Shown in pieces: positions 23,841 to 36,130 of a stretch of DNA of 64,000 bases. The position numbers and the translations under genes were made by a program. Numbering within the stretch: position 1 is the stretch's first letter; each line of letters starts with the position of its first letter. The DNA comes from Oenanthe sinensis (lineage: Eukaryota; Streptophyta; Magnoliopsida; Apiales; Apiaceae): assembly GCA_028671895.1 (NCBI GenBank), contig CM053804.1, positions 1,679,001 through 1,743,000 of the forward strand. The letters are read 5' to 3'. The notes under the pieces are model-generated. The model made no database searches. It was not told the DNA's origin and worked only from the letters and a program-made list of their open reading frames with translations.

Positions 23841-26800
23841 ATGGCTGGGGGGAATTTTTTGCACAGAGCAATATCTTACGTGATAAATCAGTTCGTTGTT
23901 GAAGGCCTTGCTAATAGGTATATTTTTCATATACTCCTTTATATTTCTGTTTTATTTGTTCTTGGATTTGATGGTATGTTTTCATTATTTGTGTTTCGAA
24001 ACTCAAAGGGAACACAATTTTTTACAAGCTGAAATTGTTGTAAAATCTTGTTAAACGTTTCGTTGAAATTAATAGTTTATGTGTTTTAGATATTATACTA
24101 GTAATTTATAGGGCTGGATGTAGGTGAACAAGTCGATGTTTTAAAGGATGCGATATGTGAAATTTTATAAACTAATGGAAACTGTCACAAACACATTTTA
24201 CAGAACAATCATTTACTAGTCTACTTTAACTAACTAGCAAGTTCTCCCTTCTCATGCGTTGAGGATGTTACATCGCATCGTCCGACTAAATCACCATTCA
24301 CAAACACCTGGGGGAATGTAGGCGAGTTGCTATACTTCTTTAATGTCTCTCTTAATACACTAGTGTAATCTTCATCAAGAACATGAACGATCATATAATC
24401 TGCTCCTTCACCTTCAAGAATCCCCACTACCTTTGCGAAAATCCACATAAAAGGGCACTTCTTGATCCTTGATAAATGCTACCACCTTGTTTTCCTTCAC
24501 TAGCTGGTCAATGAGTTGCTCCAAAGGCACTGTAAGATGGACATTGCTGCAAGGTGTCAACTTTTGATCAGGCTTCTTGATTTATAACCAAAGCCTAGGA
24601 TAAACAAACCTTAATCCTTATAAAAAAAACGAATCCGCAAGCACGAATTCGATTAAGATAACTCTGGAATCCACCAGAAAAGATGAGAAAACTCTCGAAG
24701 GGTTTTTAATAATTCAAAAGATCCTGAATAATACATCATAAGGTTGTTTATATAGGGATATAACAACTCTAAAACCAAATCTTAATTAAAGTCCAATAAT
24801 AATTTAAATCCTAATTAAAATAAAATATTAAATAAAAGTAGCGTGAGCATGTAGAGCTTGTGGCATGGTTATGCATTATCTGCATATCTCCCAATTAAAG
24901 CCGCTTGACTACTGTAAGAGATCCCAACTTTGGCATGATCATGCAGTAGTCCTTAGCATGATCATGTTGTTTTGTCATTAGCTTATCGCCATCCATAATG
25001 ACCTTAATTCGTGTAAATTGCTCCTGCATCACTGCTTCTTGGGTGACTTCCAGACCCATATAGTGTTCCCAGCATCATTTCCTGGCAGAATATTTTACCA
25101 GCTACTGCTATGTATTCTTCCATCCATGATTTTCATTCTTGGGTTAAAGCTAACAGGCTCTACTCTAACCCCAACCTGTCAAATAAAAAATTTAGCAATC
25201 AATGGAAAAACATGACGTTTTAATATTTTTGAAAACTGTCATAAGTTTTTCGCTGGAGGTTTCAGACATTTTATGTACACAACTATAAATAGGTATTGAT
25301 AGTATGATTAGGATGTTGTGATAAGTAATACCACCTTTGCTGACCTTAGAATGATATTAGAAGATCAAGTCAAGTCGCTTACTTTACCAAATTGAAGTAT
25401 TTGCTAATTTAAACATAAATACCAAGAAGAAAAGACATGGGTGCAGGGTGCACGTGCGTAATATCCCTGCTTCCTAGCATAAATCTTACTAATTTAAAAT
25501 AGCTATTCCTAATTTACCGGAAGAATTCCATTTGGAAATTTAACAAAAAAAATTCTCTACACTGTTGATATTAGTATATAATGGCACAATGCCTTTAAAC
25601 TATGTTAAGATTTCTCTTGAGCCACCACTATTAAAATTGGACCACATTAATGATGGGTATGAAGCCGATGGTGATGGTCCATGGTCAACTGGACAGGCCA
25701 GTATTGGATTTTGTGAATAACATATGGTGCTACAATGACAAGGTCCTATCTTCAAAAAGCCTCATCACAGAAGCAGTTTTTGTTCTTACTTATGATGAAC
25801 TTTATAAGAAGATTAATTATAATCTGATTTGGCTCATTTAATTCTCGTACAAGTGACTAATGGTTTTTGTGTGACACAGTCACATATCATAAAAGTAGTT
25901 TATAAATGATGCAGATGGAAATAAAAAGTGCATCTTAGTCCAAGATAAGGCAATGTTTTAGTTAAAGGTCTTGCTAACAATGGTCATCTCAGGATATGGA
26001 CTTTAGTTATAGGTCAATCAATTGCCTATAAAGTGCAAGCAGAGATGGATTGTTGCCCGTCCTTTGACTTTTGAGTCGAGTGTGATTCAATAATTTTAAA
26101 CATAGTTTCATATTAACAGAGAGACCACTAAAAAGTTGAACTTGGCGCACGAAGTAGGAGTGAATGAACCACATCAATTGTGTATTTAATGCACTTGTTC
26201 ATTGTTCAGTATAAGAAAATGAAACAGACTAGGAATACAGATCTAATAGGACAAGTTAATCTGGTTATAAAGTATAACACATCACAAAAAGAAAAGTTAT
26301 TAATACCTGAAGGCCATAACTAACAATTCCCAAATCCCACATCACAGTATACTACTATCATAACATGGATGCCATACATATTACTGAAAAGATGGATCAA
26401 AATAATATAAATTTGGCTATTGCCTACTATACTAGAATTATCATTTTGCAACTCTGCATCATTACCTTATTCTGAGTGGGATAAACTATGTTAAGGGGAT
26501 GAACCTACCCAGTAGGGTCTGTAGGATAAGGTCTATGAAGCTTCCCTATACTCAAAGGCTGTTTAGACTTGGAGGAGGATATAATTGGAGGAAACTTAAA
26601 CATGGCACAGGACATCCTTGGTTTACAACTCAAACCCGATATATGCAACTGAACTATCGAATGTCCATAGTCAATAACCAATAATTCAAAGCTGCTCAAG
26701 GTTTCATAAACAATGTTTTAAATGGAAACGGTTGATGCTTATGTTGCCTTCTTTTTTGTTTTTGAATAAAATTGTTTGTGATGTCTTGCAGTATATTTAA

Positions 26801-27233
26801 TTGTTTTTGCATTATTGAATACATAAATATATAAATCTCACATTTTCTTTGTATATTCCTGCTTCATTACTTGTACCTTCTATTGTTGGTGACTTGGTGT
26901 AGCAAAACTGTCATATGCCCTTCTAATATTTTCGTCTATGATTTGTCAGCCGTACATTTCAAAGATTTGCAGTGAGAACAGAGAAACAGCTTCAGGAACT
27001 ATCTGAGAAAGGTTTGTCTTGCAATTAGTAGTTCTGCTTTTGGGCGTGGAATGATTTTTCTGAGTAACTGTTTGTTCTCTGCAGCTGTTGAGAAGAGGCG
27101 AGAAATGATTGAGATGATGAAGGATATTTCAAAAGGCTCACAGGTTATATAGATTTGACATTGCTTTAATCTCTTAAATCTGGACAGTATACTGACTCAT
27201 TTTATTTCTTTGCTGCAGCCTCCTACTCGGTAG
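23841..27233 (+). CDS. 70-aa protein of unknown function, four coding exons
   Basis: Coding exons are 23841-23917, 26950-27011, 27085-27143 and 27219-27233. All junctions are GT-AG, the phases fit, and the joined frame is open to TAG. The ATG follows a leader intron (23721-23836) with good splice sites. The product starts MAGGNFLHRAISYVINQFV, an amphipathic N-terminal stretch, continues with RTFQRFAVRTEKQ, and ends in a charged, helix-prone, possibly coiled-coil region (VEKRREMIEMMKD) and PPTR. I do not recognise the family by name. The housekeeping-type promoter and lack of a cleavable signal suggest a small organellar or cytosolic protein, which is inference. The 3.0-kb first coding intron contains an antisense GRXS16 pseudogene and other inserts. 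Confidence 0.8.
24230..25175 (-). pseudogene. GRXS16-type monothiol glutaredoxin pseudogene
   Basis: The antisense reading matches chloroplast GRXS16, which joins an N-terminal GIY-YIG-like domain to a CGFS glutaredoxin domain. Seen here are the end of the first domain (SWMEEYIAV, PGNDAGNT) and, past an insertion, LTPCSNVHLTVPLEQL, KENKVVAFIK, the CGFS active site and YSNSPTFPQVFVNGDLVG, closing with HEKGELA. It is dead: single-base losses after AFIK and after CGFSQ shift the frame, a stop replaces a Trp codon near 25130, and another small indel lies close by. The Trp of the usual NWPTFPQ motif is Ser here. An intron acceptor (GACAG) at 25176 is kept, so this is a duplicated genomic copy and not a processed one. 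It lies inside an intron of the 70-aa gene on the opposite strand. Confidence 0.85.
24580..25034. mobile_element. 455-bp insertion inside the GRXS16 pseudogene
   Basis: The glutaredoxin reading stops at one side and resumes at the other, and CTTCTTG is found at both junctions (24573-24579 and 25035-25041), a 7-bp target duplication. The minus strand contains a TATATAAAC promoter-like box and an AT-rich body, so it may be a small LTR or other retroelement. The ends do not form inverted repeats and there is no poly(A). Unclassified. Confidence 0.7.
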
Positions 27234-28141
27234 TAATGCACAGAACGTAAATCGATGGCTTAGTCTTGGTTTATAATGACGATGATATGTTACCTGTTGT
27301 AAATCGTTTGGGAGCTGTCTGCCAAATTGGAATCCAGTATCGTCACTTTTTACTTCTACTTGAACTAATCTGTCGTGGGGCAGGCAGTGTGAAAGTGGTA
27401 TATTTTGAATAATCATGAAAGGAAATACGTAATGGTTGGTCTCTAGAAATTTTCATTTTATAAAAGGATTATTCTGGTTCCTTGGATGTTTTTCCAGAAT
27501 TCCTTGAATTTTTATACAGAGTGTAGTCGTCTTGGACCCTAGTAGATAATACATGCTGAAGCCGGTCTATTGGAAATCTAAAGATTGTATAAGCAATTAA
27601 TTATACTCGGTTCCGTTTGCCAAGTTTTCCAGCTCTTTTCTTTAATTTAATATAAAAAAGAGAAAAATATTCCTAAGGATGACCTCAGGGAACATACCTA
27701 AGGTTATAAGGAGTTTGTATGTAAATACTAATGGCAATTTTGTTATTTTAAAGTTTACCTCTTGTAATTACAAATATGCCCTTGTGCATTTGTATGAAAA
27801 TTTCTTTTAACCTCAGGTAGTTACCTAAGGTCACCCTCAGGAATATGAAGCCCTATAAAAAATGCAGAGGCTAAAATATATGCTTATCAACTTGTATGTA
27901 ACAATTATCAGTACCCCATAAATAAAATTGCATATTAGCAGTCATTTAAAAAAATTTAATACCATTGTATACGAAATATATATATGGTAACGGGTAAAAG
28001 TTCAAAGACTACCAAAATGTTTTCTTTATATAAAATGTTTGTGCAAATTATCATCCTCACCTAATTATAATAATTTTATTAATTTTTTTGTCAAAATTAT
28101 TTTTTGTCTCTTGAAATAATTTTTATAATATGACAATTATT
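27234..28141. other. 3' region of the 70-aa gene and intergenic DNA
   Basis: It contains the probable 3' untranslated region, then AT-rich DNA with a short inverted pair (ATTCCTAAGGATGACCTCAGG near 27670, and its approximate complement near 27820) that may mark a small MITE. No gene seen. Confidence 0.4.
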
Positions 28142-29292
28142 GAGAAAATGACTTAAATAACATTAATTTCTATACTAACTGCCCAAATTAACAGTTATCG
28201 AGTTTAATGCCCAAATTCTAATATCATATTCACATGCCTTGTATACATGTGATTTGTATACAAAAAACACATTAGATTTGGTGCTTATAAAGTTTTCTCA
28301 TTCTTTTATAAACTCCATTACAACGTTCCAATATTTCAATTTCGAGAGCAAGATTTGAAATTGTGAATTGGAAAGGAGTTAGATGATTGGCCATAAGGTG
28401 GTGTTAGGAGGACACGGAGATGGATGGGGTAGAGAGACAAGAGGGGCGAGAGAGATAGGTGAGGCAAATGGGAGAAAGTTGAGAGGTGTAATATATGCTA
28501 AATATTTAATTTAAGGAAGAAGAGGAACACTGTTGTGCTTTAGTGGGGTCTCATATATTTTTCATAAATGCGCATACTTATAATGCGTTATTGCTGCAAA
28601 CATGCATGTTTATAATGCATAGTCACTATATTCGTATTCGGTAAATGTGTGTGGTAAATAGAAATTTAAAAATAAAAAAATGGTTCACCTACATATAGAC
28701 ACTACACGTGTACAGAACTACGCATATATGATATGTGTATGCTATTCGTTATTTTGGTCACCGATATTTGTTATTTTGGCACTTTATATTAAAAATATGT
28801 TAAAAAGGTATTTCACCCATTATGGAGAAAATGACTTAAATAATATTAATTTCTATACTACCTACCTAAATTAACAGTTCTCGGGTTTAATACCCAAATT
28901 CTCATATCATATTCGCATGCCTTGTATGCGTGTGATTTGTATACAAAATACATATCAGATTTATGGTTCTTATAAACTTTTCTCATTCTTCTATAAACTC
29001 CATTACAACGTTCTAATATTTCAATTTCGAGAGCAAGATTTGAAATTGTAATCGAAAAGGAGTTAGATGATTGGCCAAAAAGTGAGGTTAGGAGGACACA
29101 GAGATGTATGAGATAGAGAGAGAAGAGGGGGGGGGGGAGAGAGATATGTGAGATAATTGAGAGAAAGTTGAGAGGTGTAATTTATGCACCTAAATATGTA
29201 ATTTAAGGAGAAAGAGGAACACTACTATACGTGCTTTTGTGTGTTCGATATATTATTCATAAATATGCATAATTATAATGCGTTATCCCTGC
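28142..29292. repeat. Tandem duplication, two ~470-bp copies at 684-bp spacing
   Basis: The block at 28142-28616 recurs at about 28826-29292 with scattered changes. Shared landmarks are GAGAAAATGACTTAAATAA, CATATCATATTC-type sequence, TCCATTACAACGTTC and a GA-rich run followed by GAGAAAGTTGAGAGGTGTAA. The second copy contains an 11-G run. A likely LTR insertion cuts its right end. I see no coding sequence in either copy. Confidence 0.8.
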
Positions 29293-29296
29293 TGCT

Positions 29297-30302
29297 GTGA
29301 GAGGAATTTGGTTACAACACTACAGAAGCCCTCTACTGGAATAACGAAAGAAAAGTGATGAAAATGATCAAGAAGTAGCTTCTTGACCGAGTTTTCACAG
29401 AAGGTGGATGGTGGTTTTTGTATGGAAATGACTGAGCTAGCAAAGATCTAAAGCACATAACAACTGGTGATTACACAAGCCGAGTACCTTAGAGTGTCAA
29501 TGAATACTTGAGCTTTAACACACTCTCCTCCCTTCAAGTATTTCTTCGAATCCTTTGCAAGTTGCCTACATATCATATTTATAGGGATCAAGTCCATATG
29601 TAGTTCCAGGTTTTTATGACTCTTTGGATGAGTGATTAGCCATATTTTGATAAGATTTACCTTTTATTTGAATGTTTAACTCGAAGTAGTTGTGTCACAA
29701 TGAGAGTCCAAGCATGTTAGGACTCCATGGAAGCTCTTCCAAGAGAAACAATCGGCTACGTACATATATAGATATATGTGTTTTTCTAGTAATTATCATT
29801 GATTTGATGAGAATGTCATGATAATTATCCACTGTAATGGTGGAGAAATCATCTCCTAAAAATCAGTTCAAGTAGGACTGTCCTTCCAGGAGATGCCTAA
29901 CAGCTGTTCTGGAAGTTAGTTTCTCGAGCCTGGCCAATGAGACCTGAAACCTGTCTCTTGGAAACTATAGCAAACTAGGACTTCCCAGGTGTATTCACAA
30001 CTTCATTAGTCTCTTGGAATCTCCCCAAAATAGGTTACAACCTTGTTATAATGGAAGCTCTTTAGACAGTTGAACCTCTACATCACCAGGCCTTTCTCCC
30101 CTGGTCATTCCTCATCCTTGGATTGTTCCTCACCCTCCAAACCTCCTTAATAGATTTTATGGTTCACTTTAGCACAATAGAATCTCTATAACTCTTCCCA
30201 GCCTACCTTAGAACCTCTTCAAGAATCCAATTATATAATGGATTGGATCTTAAACAACTTACAGACCTAAATCTTGCCCATGTGTGATATTGGGCACAAC
30301 AA
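29297..30302 (-). mobile_element. Probable solo LTR
   Basis: On the minus strand it begins TGTTGTGCCCAATATCAC and ends CTCTCACA, with a good CTATAAATA box about 290 bp before the end, as in a Copia LTR promoter. Base composition is richer in GC than the flanks. The left edge is supported because it interrupts the second copy of the tandem duplication. No primer-binding site or purine tract adjoins it, and I found no matching target duplication, so the right edge is less certain. Confidence 0.5.
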
Positions 30303-32230
30303 TTACCCGCCATTACTTGTGGCCATTAAATACAAAAGGAACCATCCCTGAAACGGAGGTTTAATTCTTCTACCTGTAACTCTTTGTGAACTACTATATA
30401 GCTTCCACAAATTATTCATAAGCTTACATGGGCTAATCCGACATAAGAAACAAGAAACAATTCATAGCAACAGTTATAGAATAATTCACATTTTCCATAA
30501 ATTATTGTAACTTGCTCAACACTTATCATTTGAATAAAAATTACCTCAGGAAATATTGTTTATAGCTTCCAGGGTCTTCATGTGGAACATCATTTTTCCA
30601 CCTTTTCATCTATAACGAAGGTTCCACCATTCATTATCCTTTCTAGCATTATCAATTAGCCTCATAATTTGAATTTTAAATCACCTGCAACTGCCCGAAC
30701 CTCTTGGGTTTCGCCATCCTTAAAGTCGTTTGAATCCAATTTGAAATATGTGTGCTAAAACCTTGCCGTACTAATAGGTGTATTGGTACCCACATTGGTT
30801 TAAGTCATGCCTCTTTGCTAGCTCAGTCTCGTGAATCAAATATTGCCACATATCCCGGTTATCTCCCACTAGCTACTGCGTACATATCTTTGTATATATA
30901 CATATGGTCTAATAACTCTACTTTTGTTCTTATTCTCCTATACTTCAACATCAAGAGCTATCCAATATCTCTGTCTTTCACAGCTATGCAACAGCATCAG
31001 CTTCCAGCAACGGTTCCAGACTTCTATTCCTCAATCTTTTTTAAGGTAAAGCTCTACAATAATATAATTTGCACATAATCTTTCACTGTCAAGAACCTTC
31101 ATGCATGATTCTTCTTATTGTAACATACTATTCAGTAATGCCTCATTAATCACTATGCATCTCAACAATCACTTACACCATAAGTAATGTATCATGTACC
31201 TACTTTCACAGGTTGCATGCACTTTACGAACTTGTTCTCATTGGTTTGTCAGTTGCATATACACCATCCTTCACTTTCATCACACACATATGTTACGACC
31301 TCGATTTGTATGAATTAATATAGATCTGGTAATAATACTAGAATTTCCTTGAAAATTAACCAAGTCACAATGGCAGGCTCCCCTTGTTTTGCATGAGCTT
31401 CCACTGTTGCACATATTTTAAATGTATGTACAAAGGATCTGCTAGATATCACGGAACCTGTTTGTCAATTGGTCACAATGGCCCCAATATATCTATCTCA
31501 ATCCACATAATGTTTGGTACCTGCTGAGTATTGAGGTTTAATCACTTATCTATAGGTCCCTCCCTACTAGGTACCTAAATGACAATGTTTTCCTCACATG
31601 TCAGAATTCTGGCTTTGTCATCCCCAAACTTTTCCTTTCTTGAAACCCATTTGACCTTGTGTTCTTTAATCACAAATGTCCAACCCAACAATCTCGGGTG
31701 GTAATTAACGTGAGAACCATTTAAGCACTTTGTATGATTTGCTAACTATTGGAGTAAAATATTGCCACATTTGATGTGGATGAAAGATAATATAAAATAT
31801 TATTATTTATAGTGAGTTGACAATTTTTAGCACGCCTTGAGGGTGCCTCTATTTGAGATGTTCTAATAGCACGAGTATAACATCCCGCTCTCCAATTACA
31901 ACTAGACCTGTTAAAATGTTTTGTCATCCGAATAACACTGAACTGAAATTCATGAAATCGAATCCAATTTTTTATCCAAAATATGTATATAATCTGATAA
32001 ATTTTCGAAAATCGATTCAATCCGAACAAAAAATTACCAGAGTCAAAAATTTAACCAAAAATAATATGAAATATTTGATCTGATAATAATTTGGAACCTA
32101 TTAAAATCGAATACACAATAATCTGAACCAAATATGACTTGAAGTACGAGATTAGATTCGATACAAACACAAATTACATCGAATTAGAAAAGAGATGAAT
32201 TGAATTTTAATATAATAGTCATATTTAATA
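30303..32230. other. Unassigned region
   Basis: Several short open frames occur on both strands, but none resembles a known protein and none has supporting splice or start context. It may be the remains of a retroelement joined to the adjacent LTR. Confidence 0.4.
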
Positions 32231-33553
32231 CACTACACACAAACTCTCCACACTAATTTATTATTATAACGAAAGTATACCAATACTATCGTTATAATAA
32301 TAAATTAGTATAAATATCATTATTGCAAAACATTCTACGGTGCTTTTATTGCCAAACAAGCTAGTCAAAGCCACTCATGTTCAAACTTGCATTAGTGGGA
32401 ATAAAACACAAGAAAAGAAGTTTGTTATGTCTAATTATCTATGTAGCACATTTGGCATTGAAAGAATGTGTTAATCTGCGTCAAGTTTAATTACGGATTG
32501 CAAGCTGTGGACTTGCAGAGAATCAAAATTTTAAATAATACGAAACTTGTGTTTTTATCCAAGTTCAATTCTCTAGCTAGTGTCACACACACACACACAC
32601 ATATAAATACACCTAATTTAGGGTAATGGCTCTATGTGTCACTTTTGTAACAGAAAATGCCCAAAATAGCACAATGTGGTGGAATGCCCCACAATGTCAC
32701 TCCAAAATATTACATGAAATTGAGTCTTACTAAAAGCGCAAGATCGCATAGCGCTTTTATATTAATTTTTTTATTTTGAAAAATCATAAAACACTACTTA
32801 ATGTCGAGTTTTAACATAAAACACGACTTTATGGAGTGTGTAGGGCTTAAAAGCGGTATAATGTGCGTTTTTCTTAAAAACATGTTAAAAAATGAAAGCA
32901 AAACACTACATAAACTTGTGTTTTAAGTTTAAACGCAACATAAACTCACAGTTTTGTCAAAATTTAAAAAAAAAACAAAATGCTACACGAAGCTTAATAT
33001 TAAATCGTTGAACATTCTATTACGGGCTTATAAATTCAGTACTTAACTTTAAATTTAAGCTTAATATTTCTAAAATCTAAACCCAATTAGGGAATTAATG
33101 AACCCTAAAATATTAAAAAGGATTAAATTAGGGTCCTAACTTTGTTAGGGTTTAGGGTTCTCTAAACCCTAAAATGTTGAACATTATATTACAGGCTTAT
33201 AAATTCAGTACTCAACTTTTAATTTAAGCTTAATTTTCCTAAAAGCTAAACCCAATTAAGGAATTAATGAACCTTAAAATATTAAAAACGGTTAAATTGT
33301 GGTCCTAATTTTAATTAGGGTTTAGAGTTTTAGGCCCTAAACCCTAGACCCTAAATACTAAAACGTTGAAAATTATATTACAGACTTATAAATTCCGTAC
33401 TTAATTTTTAATTTAAGCTTAATATTTCTAAAATCTAAACTCAATTAGGGAATTAATGAACTCTAAAATATTGAAAATGGTTAAATTATGGTCCTAACTT
33501 TAATTAAGGTTTAGGGTCTAGATTTAATTAGTGTGGAGAGTTTGTGTGTAGTG
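32231..33553. mobile_element. CACTA-like non-autonomous element with internal repeats
   Basis: A perfect inverted repeat of about 28 bp bounds the region: it starts CACTACACACAAACTCTCC on the left, and its reverse complement ends in GTAGTG on the right. CACTAC/GTAGTG ends are the hallmark of CACTA elements. Inside are three direct repeats of roughly 175-190 bp (near 33000, 33175 and 33360) built around CTTATAAATTC, AATTTAAGCTTAAT and TAGGGTTTAG. The flanking three bases (ATA and TAT) do not match, so the target duplication is lost or the call is wrong. A second, Mutator-like pair of ends (32622 and 33775) overlaps it. Confidence 0.55.
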
Positions 33554-34548
33554 TATGCGTCTAGTGTCTGTCGAGAGCATGGTTTTATATTAATTTTTTT
33601 TTTATAAAAGACGCTACACGAAGTAGTGTGTGGGTATACAAATAAAACGCGACACTATGTCACGTGTAGGAGTGATATTTTGGGCCATATTAACGGGGAT
33701 TGACATTTTGGAAATTAGCTTTTATAACTGTGCCATTTTGGAAATAAAGAGGTGATTAAAATATAGCCACCCCGACTCTAGAAGGAATAAAGGTCTCAAA
33801 GCCAAGTTTTCAGAGTATAAGCATCCAGCCAAGGAGTATTAACTATGATTAGCAGAGCCTGAACATCGAACGTCTCGAGCTCCACATTTGCTAGAATATT
33901 AAATATAAACTAGCATCTCTCTAGACATTACAACTTTATTCAAAGAATCTTTAAGGTTTATTAAGATTGCGAGTAAAAAGTGAATTCATAGAGTGCTATA
34001 TTAAGATCTCAAGATAACAATAATAAAAAATACAACATATGAATGAAGATCATAACTTAAGTTGTGGTAGGGTAGCCAAAAGTTGGTGACCATGCATGCT
34101 TATAAATACATTAGATTTTTACGAGAAAAAGGTCATCTAGGGGCTGGGGACTGCACCTTGTAATTTATTAATTAGCTGTTGAAGCTATTGAAGGGCGCAC
34201 GTCGGTCCATAATTGGTTTCATTATTGTCTCCATATCCGTGTGAGTGAGCATGTACTCCATCGGATGGGCTCCCGCTCGTGCCGGTGCTAGGGTGTGGTG
34301 GACAATTCGCATGAACATGTGATCTTGCATATGAGTCATGACAAATTTTGCCGAACATCCTCCCCTTTTTGAGGAGGTGAGGCATGTGTTTGACCTTGAA
34401 AATAATATGTACTTATTATTAATATGAAAAAGTGTTTAAATGAAACAATTTATAAATATGATAGTTATTCTTGAAACTATCTCCTAAAACTATCTCTCTC
34501 TGTTACTCTCTCCCTCAATATCTCTCTCTCACTCTTTGCAATCAATCA

Positions 34549-36130
34549 ATGGTTTCACTACTACACTCAACTCTACTCTCACTCTCTCAATTCTTTGCAA
34601 TAATGTCGATGCTAGCAACTCTTTACAATGGTAGTGGTTTTAAACCAATAAAAATAAAGACTCAAAGTGGGTTTGTAAATGGGTTTCTTTCGGAGGTACA
34701 AAATCTATTCTCTCAGTCGATTTTAACTTTTTATGTGATTATATGTAGAATATGACTTGTGTATGTGCTTATTTATTTTTGCATGTTTTTAGATGTAGTT
34801 TTTTCTTAAAATGTTTCATGTATATAGGTTATTTCATTTGTAATTATTATTGTGACTATGTGGTTGTGATTTTTGAATTTGGTACCCCGCTCTCTCGTAC
34901 ACATTCAATTGGAATATGGGAAAATGTTCCAAGTGTTCCATAGCCTATATGTATCTAACATGGATAATATGTTGCATCTCGACTCCTCATTTATTATTAG
35001 TTCAAATACTATATGTTTTTCTTTTTTTTTCTGGCTTATCTTCTAATCATTTTCAATTTGCTTGTAGTATGAAGGATGCAGAGGATAGAAAGACCATCCT
35101 ACAAATCATGAGATCAATGTGACCATGAAAGTTATACACATGGAGAGATATTATGGAACACAAGCCAAAGTGGATCATGGATGTGACCAATGAGTTCAAT
35201 GTAAGTCATTGAATTATTGTATTTCATTTACTTTAGTGCTTTATTATTGATGATGTTTTTTTTTATTCTTTGTAAAGATATTTTATTCACAATGATAGAT
35301 CTACCAATCAAGAGGCTCATGAGAGTATTTATACATACATTCAAAATGAAATCAAGCACACTCTAAATGAGACGAAGGAGAAGGCGATTAGAGATGCTAA
35401 ACGCAAGGACATTTCCTTGCTTGATGTTAATCTTGGCTATTTTGATGATAATTTTTGAAAGGAGCTTGTGGAATATTGGAGTACTGAAGTTCACACTCTT
35501 TGCGCTAGAGTTGCCGTCGAGAACCGGGAAAAGTTACAACATTTGCATAGCTCGGGAGCAAAATCATTCACGAAAATGGAAGATGTAAGTGTATCTATGC
35601 AATGTGTGTGAAATTTCTATTATTAGTCCAATGACTAATTATTTGTTGTGACTTGGTTTTATAGGCATACGTGAAAAAGGTTGGGAAGCCACCCTCTCTA
35701 CCTTGGTGGTTTAAAAAGCTTCACACAAAGAAGCCAATAGATAAGTAAGTTGCAATAGAAGACATCCCGGAGAAATCAAATTTTTTGACCGAAGAAAGTC
35801 GAATGATTGCGGTATTAATCTCATGCTTTATTTTAATTAGAATCATCGTTATAAGTTCATATAACATGTACTTGTACAATTTGGCATAGGGAAAGAACAT
35901 GAACCAAAGCCACTGTCAGCGACAAATTGAGAATGATGTGCGCCATCCCCAAGCTCAAAAGAGAGCTGAGGTCAACACCTGTCTGGCATGTAGTGGTGGT
36001 GGTAATCAGCTAACCTTGAAAAGGAATACAGTGGTGGTTGTAATCGGCTAACCATGAAAAGGAACAAGATGAGGTTGAAAAATTTCGATTTGAGAGAAGA
36101 GGTAATATTAACTTAACTAATTTTAATATT
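34549..36130 (+). pseudogene. CACTA TnpA-like gene (Transposase_24 type), decayed copy 1
   Basis: A CT-rich leader precedes an ATG starting MVSLLHSTL. Exon-like segments with GT-AG borders follow near 34549-34697, 35067-35200, 35300-35585, 35665-35817 and 35890-36105. The central one reads EYWSTEVHTLCARVAVENRE then HSSGAKSFTKM, matching the NREK...HxSGSKSF core of the plant Ptta/En/Spm transposase family. Stops interrupt it, for example a TGA where a Trp codon would fit, and a TAA where the second copy has CAA. In En/Spm elements such proteins bind subterminal repeats. A second copy is at 44331. Confidence 0.6.

Noticed and set aside
24230..24448. A 72-aa ATG-started frame as a small functional glutaredoxin
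   Set aside because: The CGFS active site lies upstream in another frame, separated by a one-base loss, so the frame alone lacks the catalytic cysteine.
29127..29137. 11-G run as a quadruplex-forming element
   Set aside because: A single homopolymer in one diverged repeat copy, absent from the other copy; it may also be of uncertain length in the assembly.
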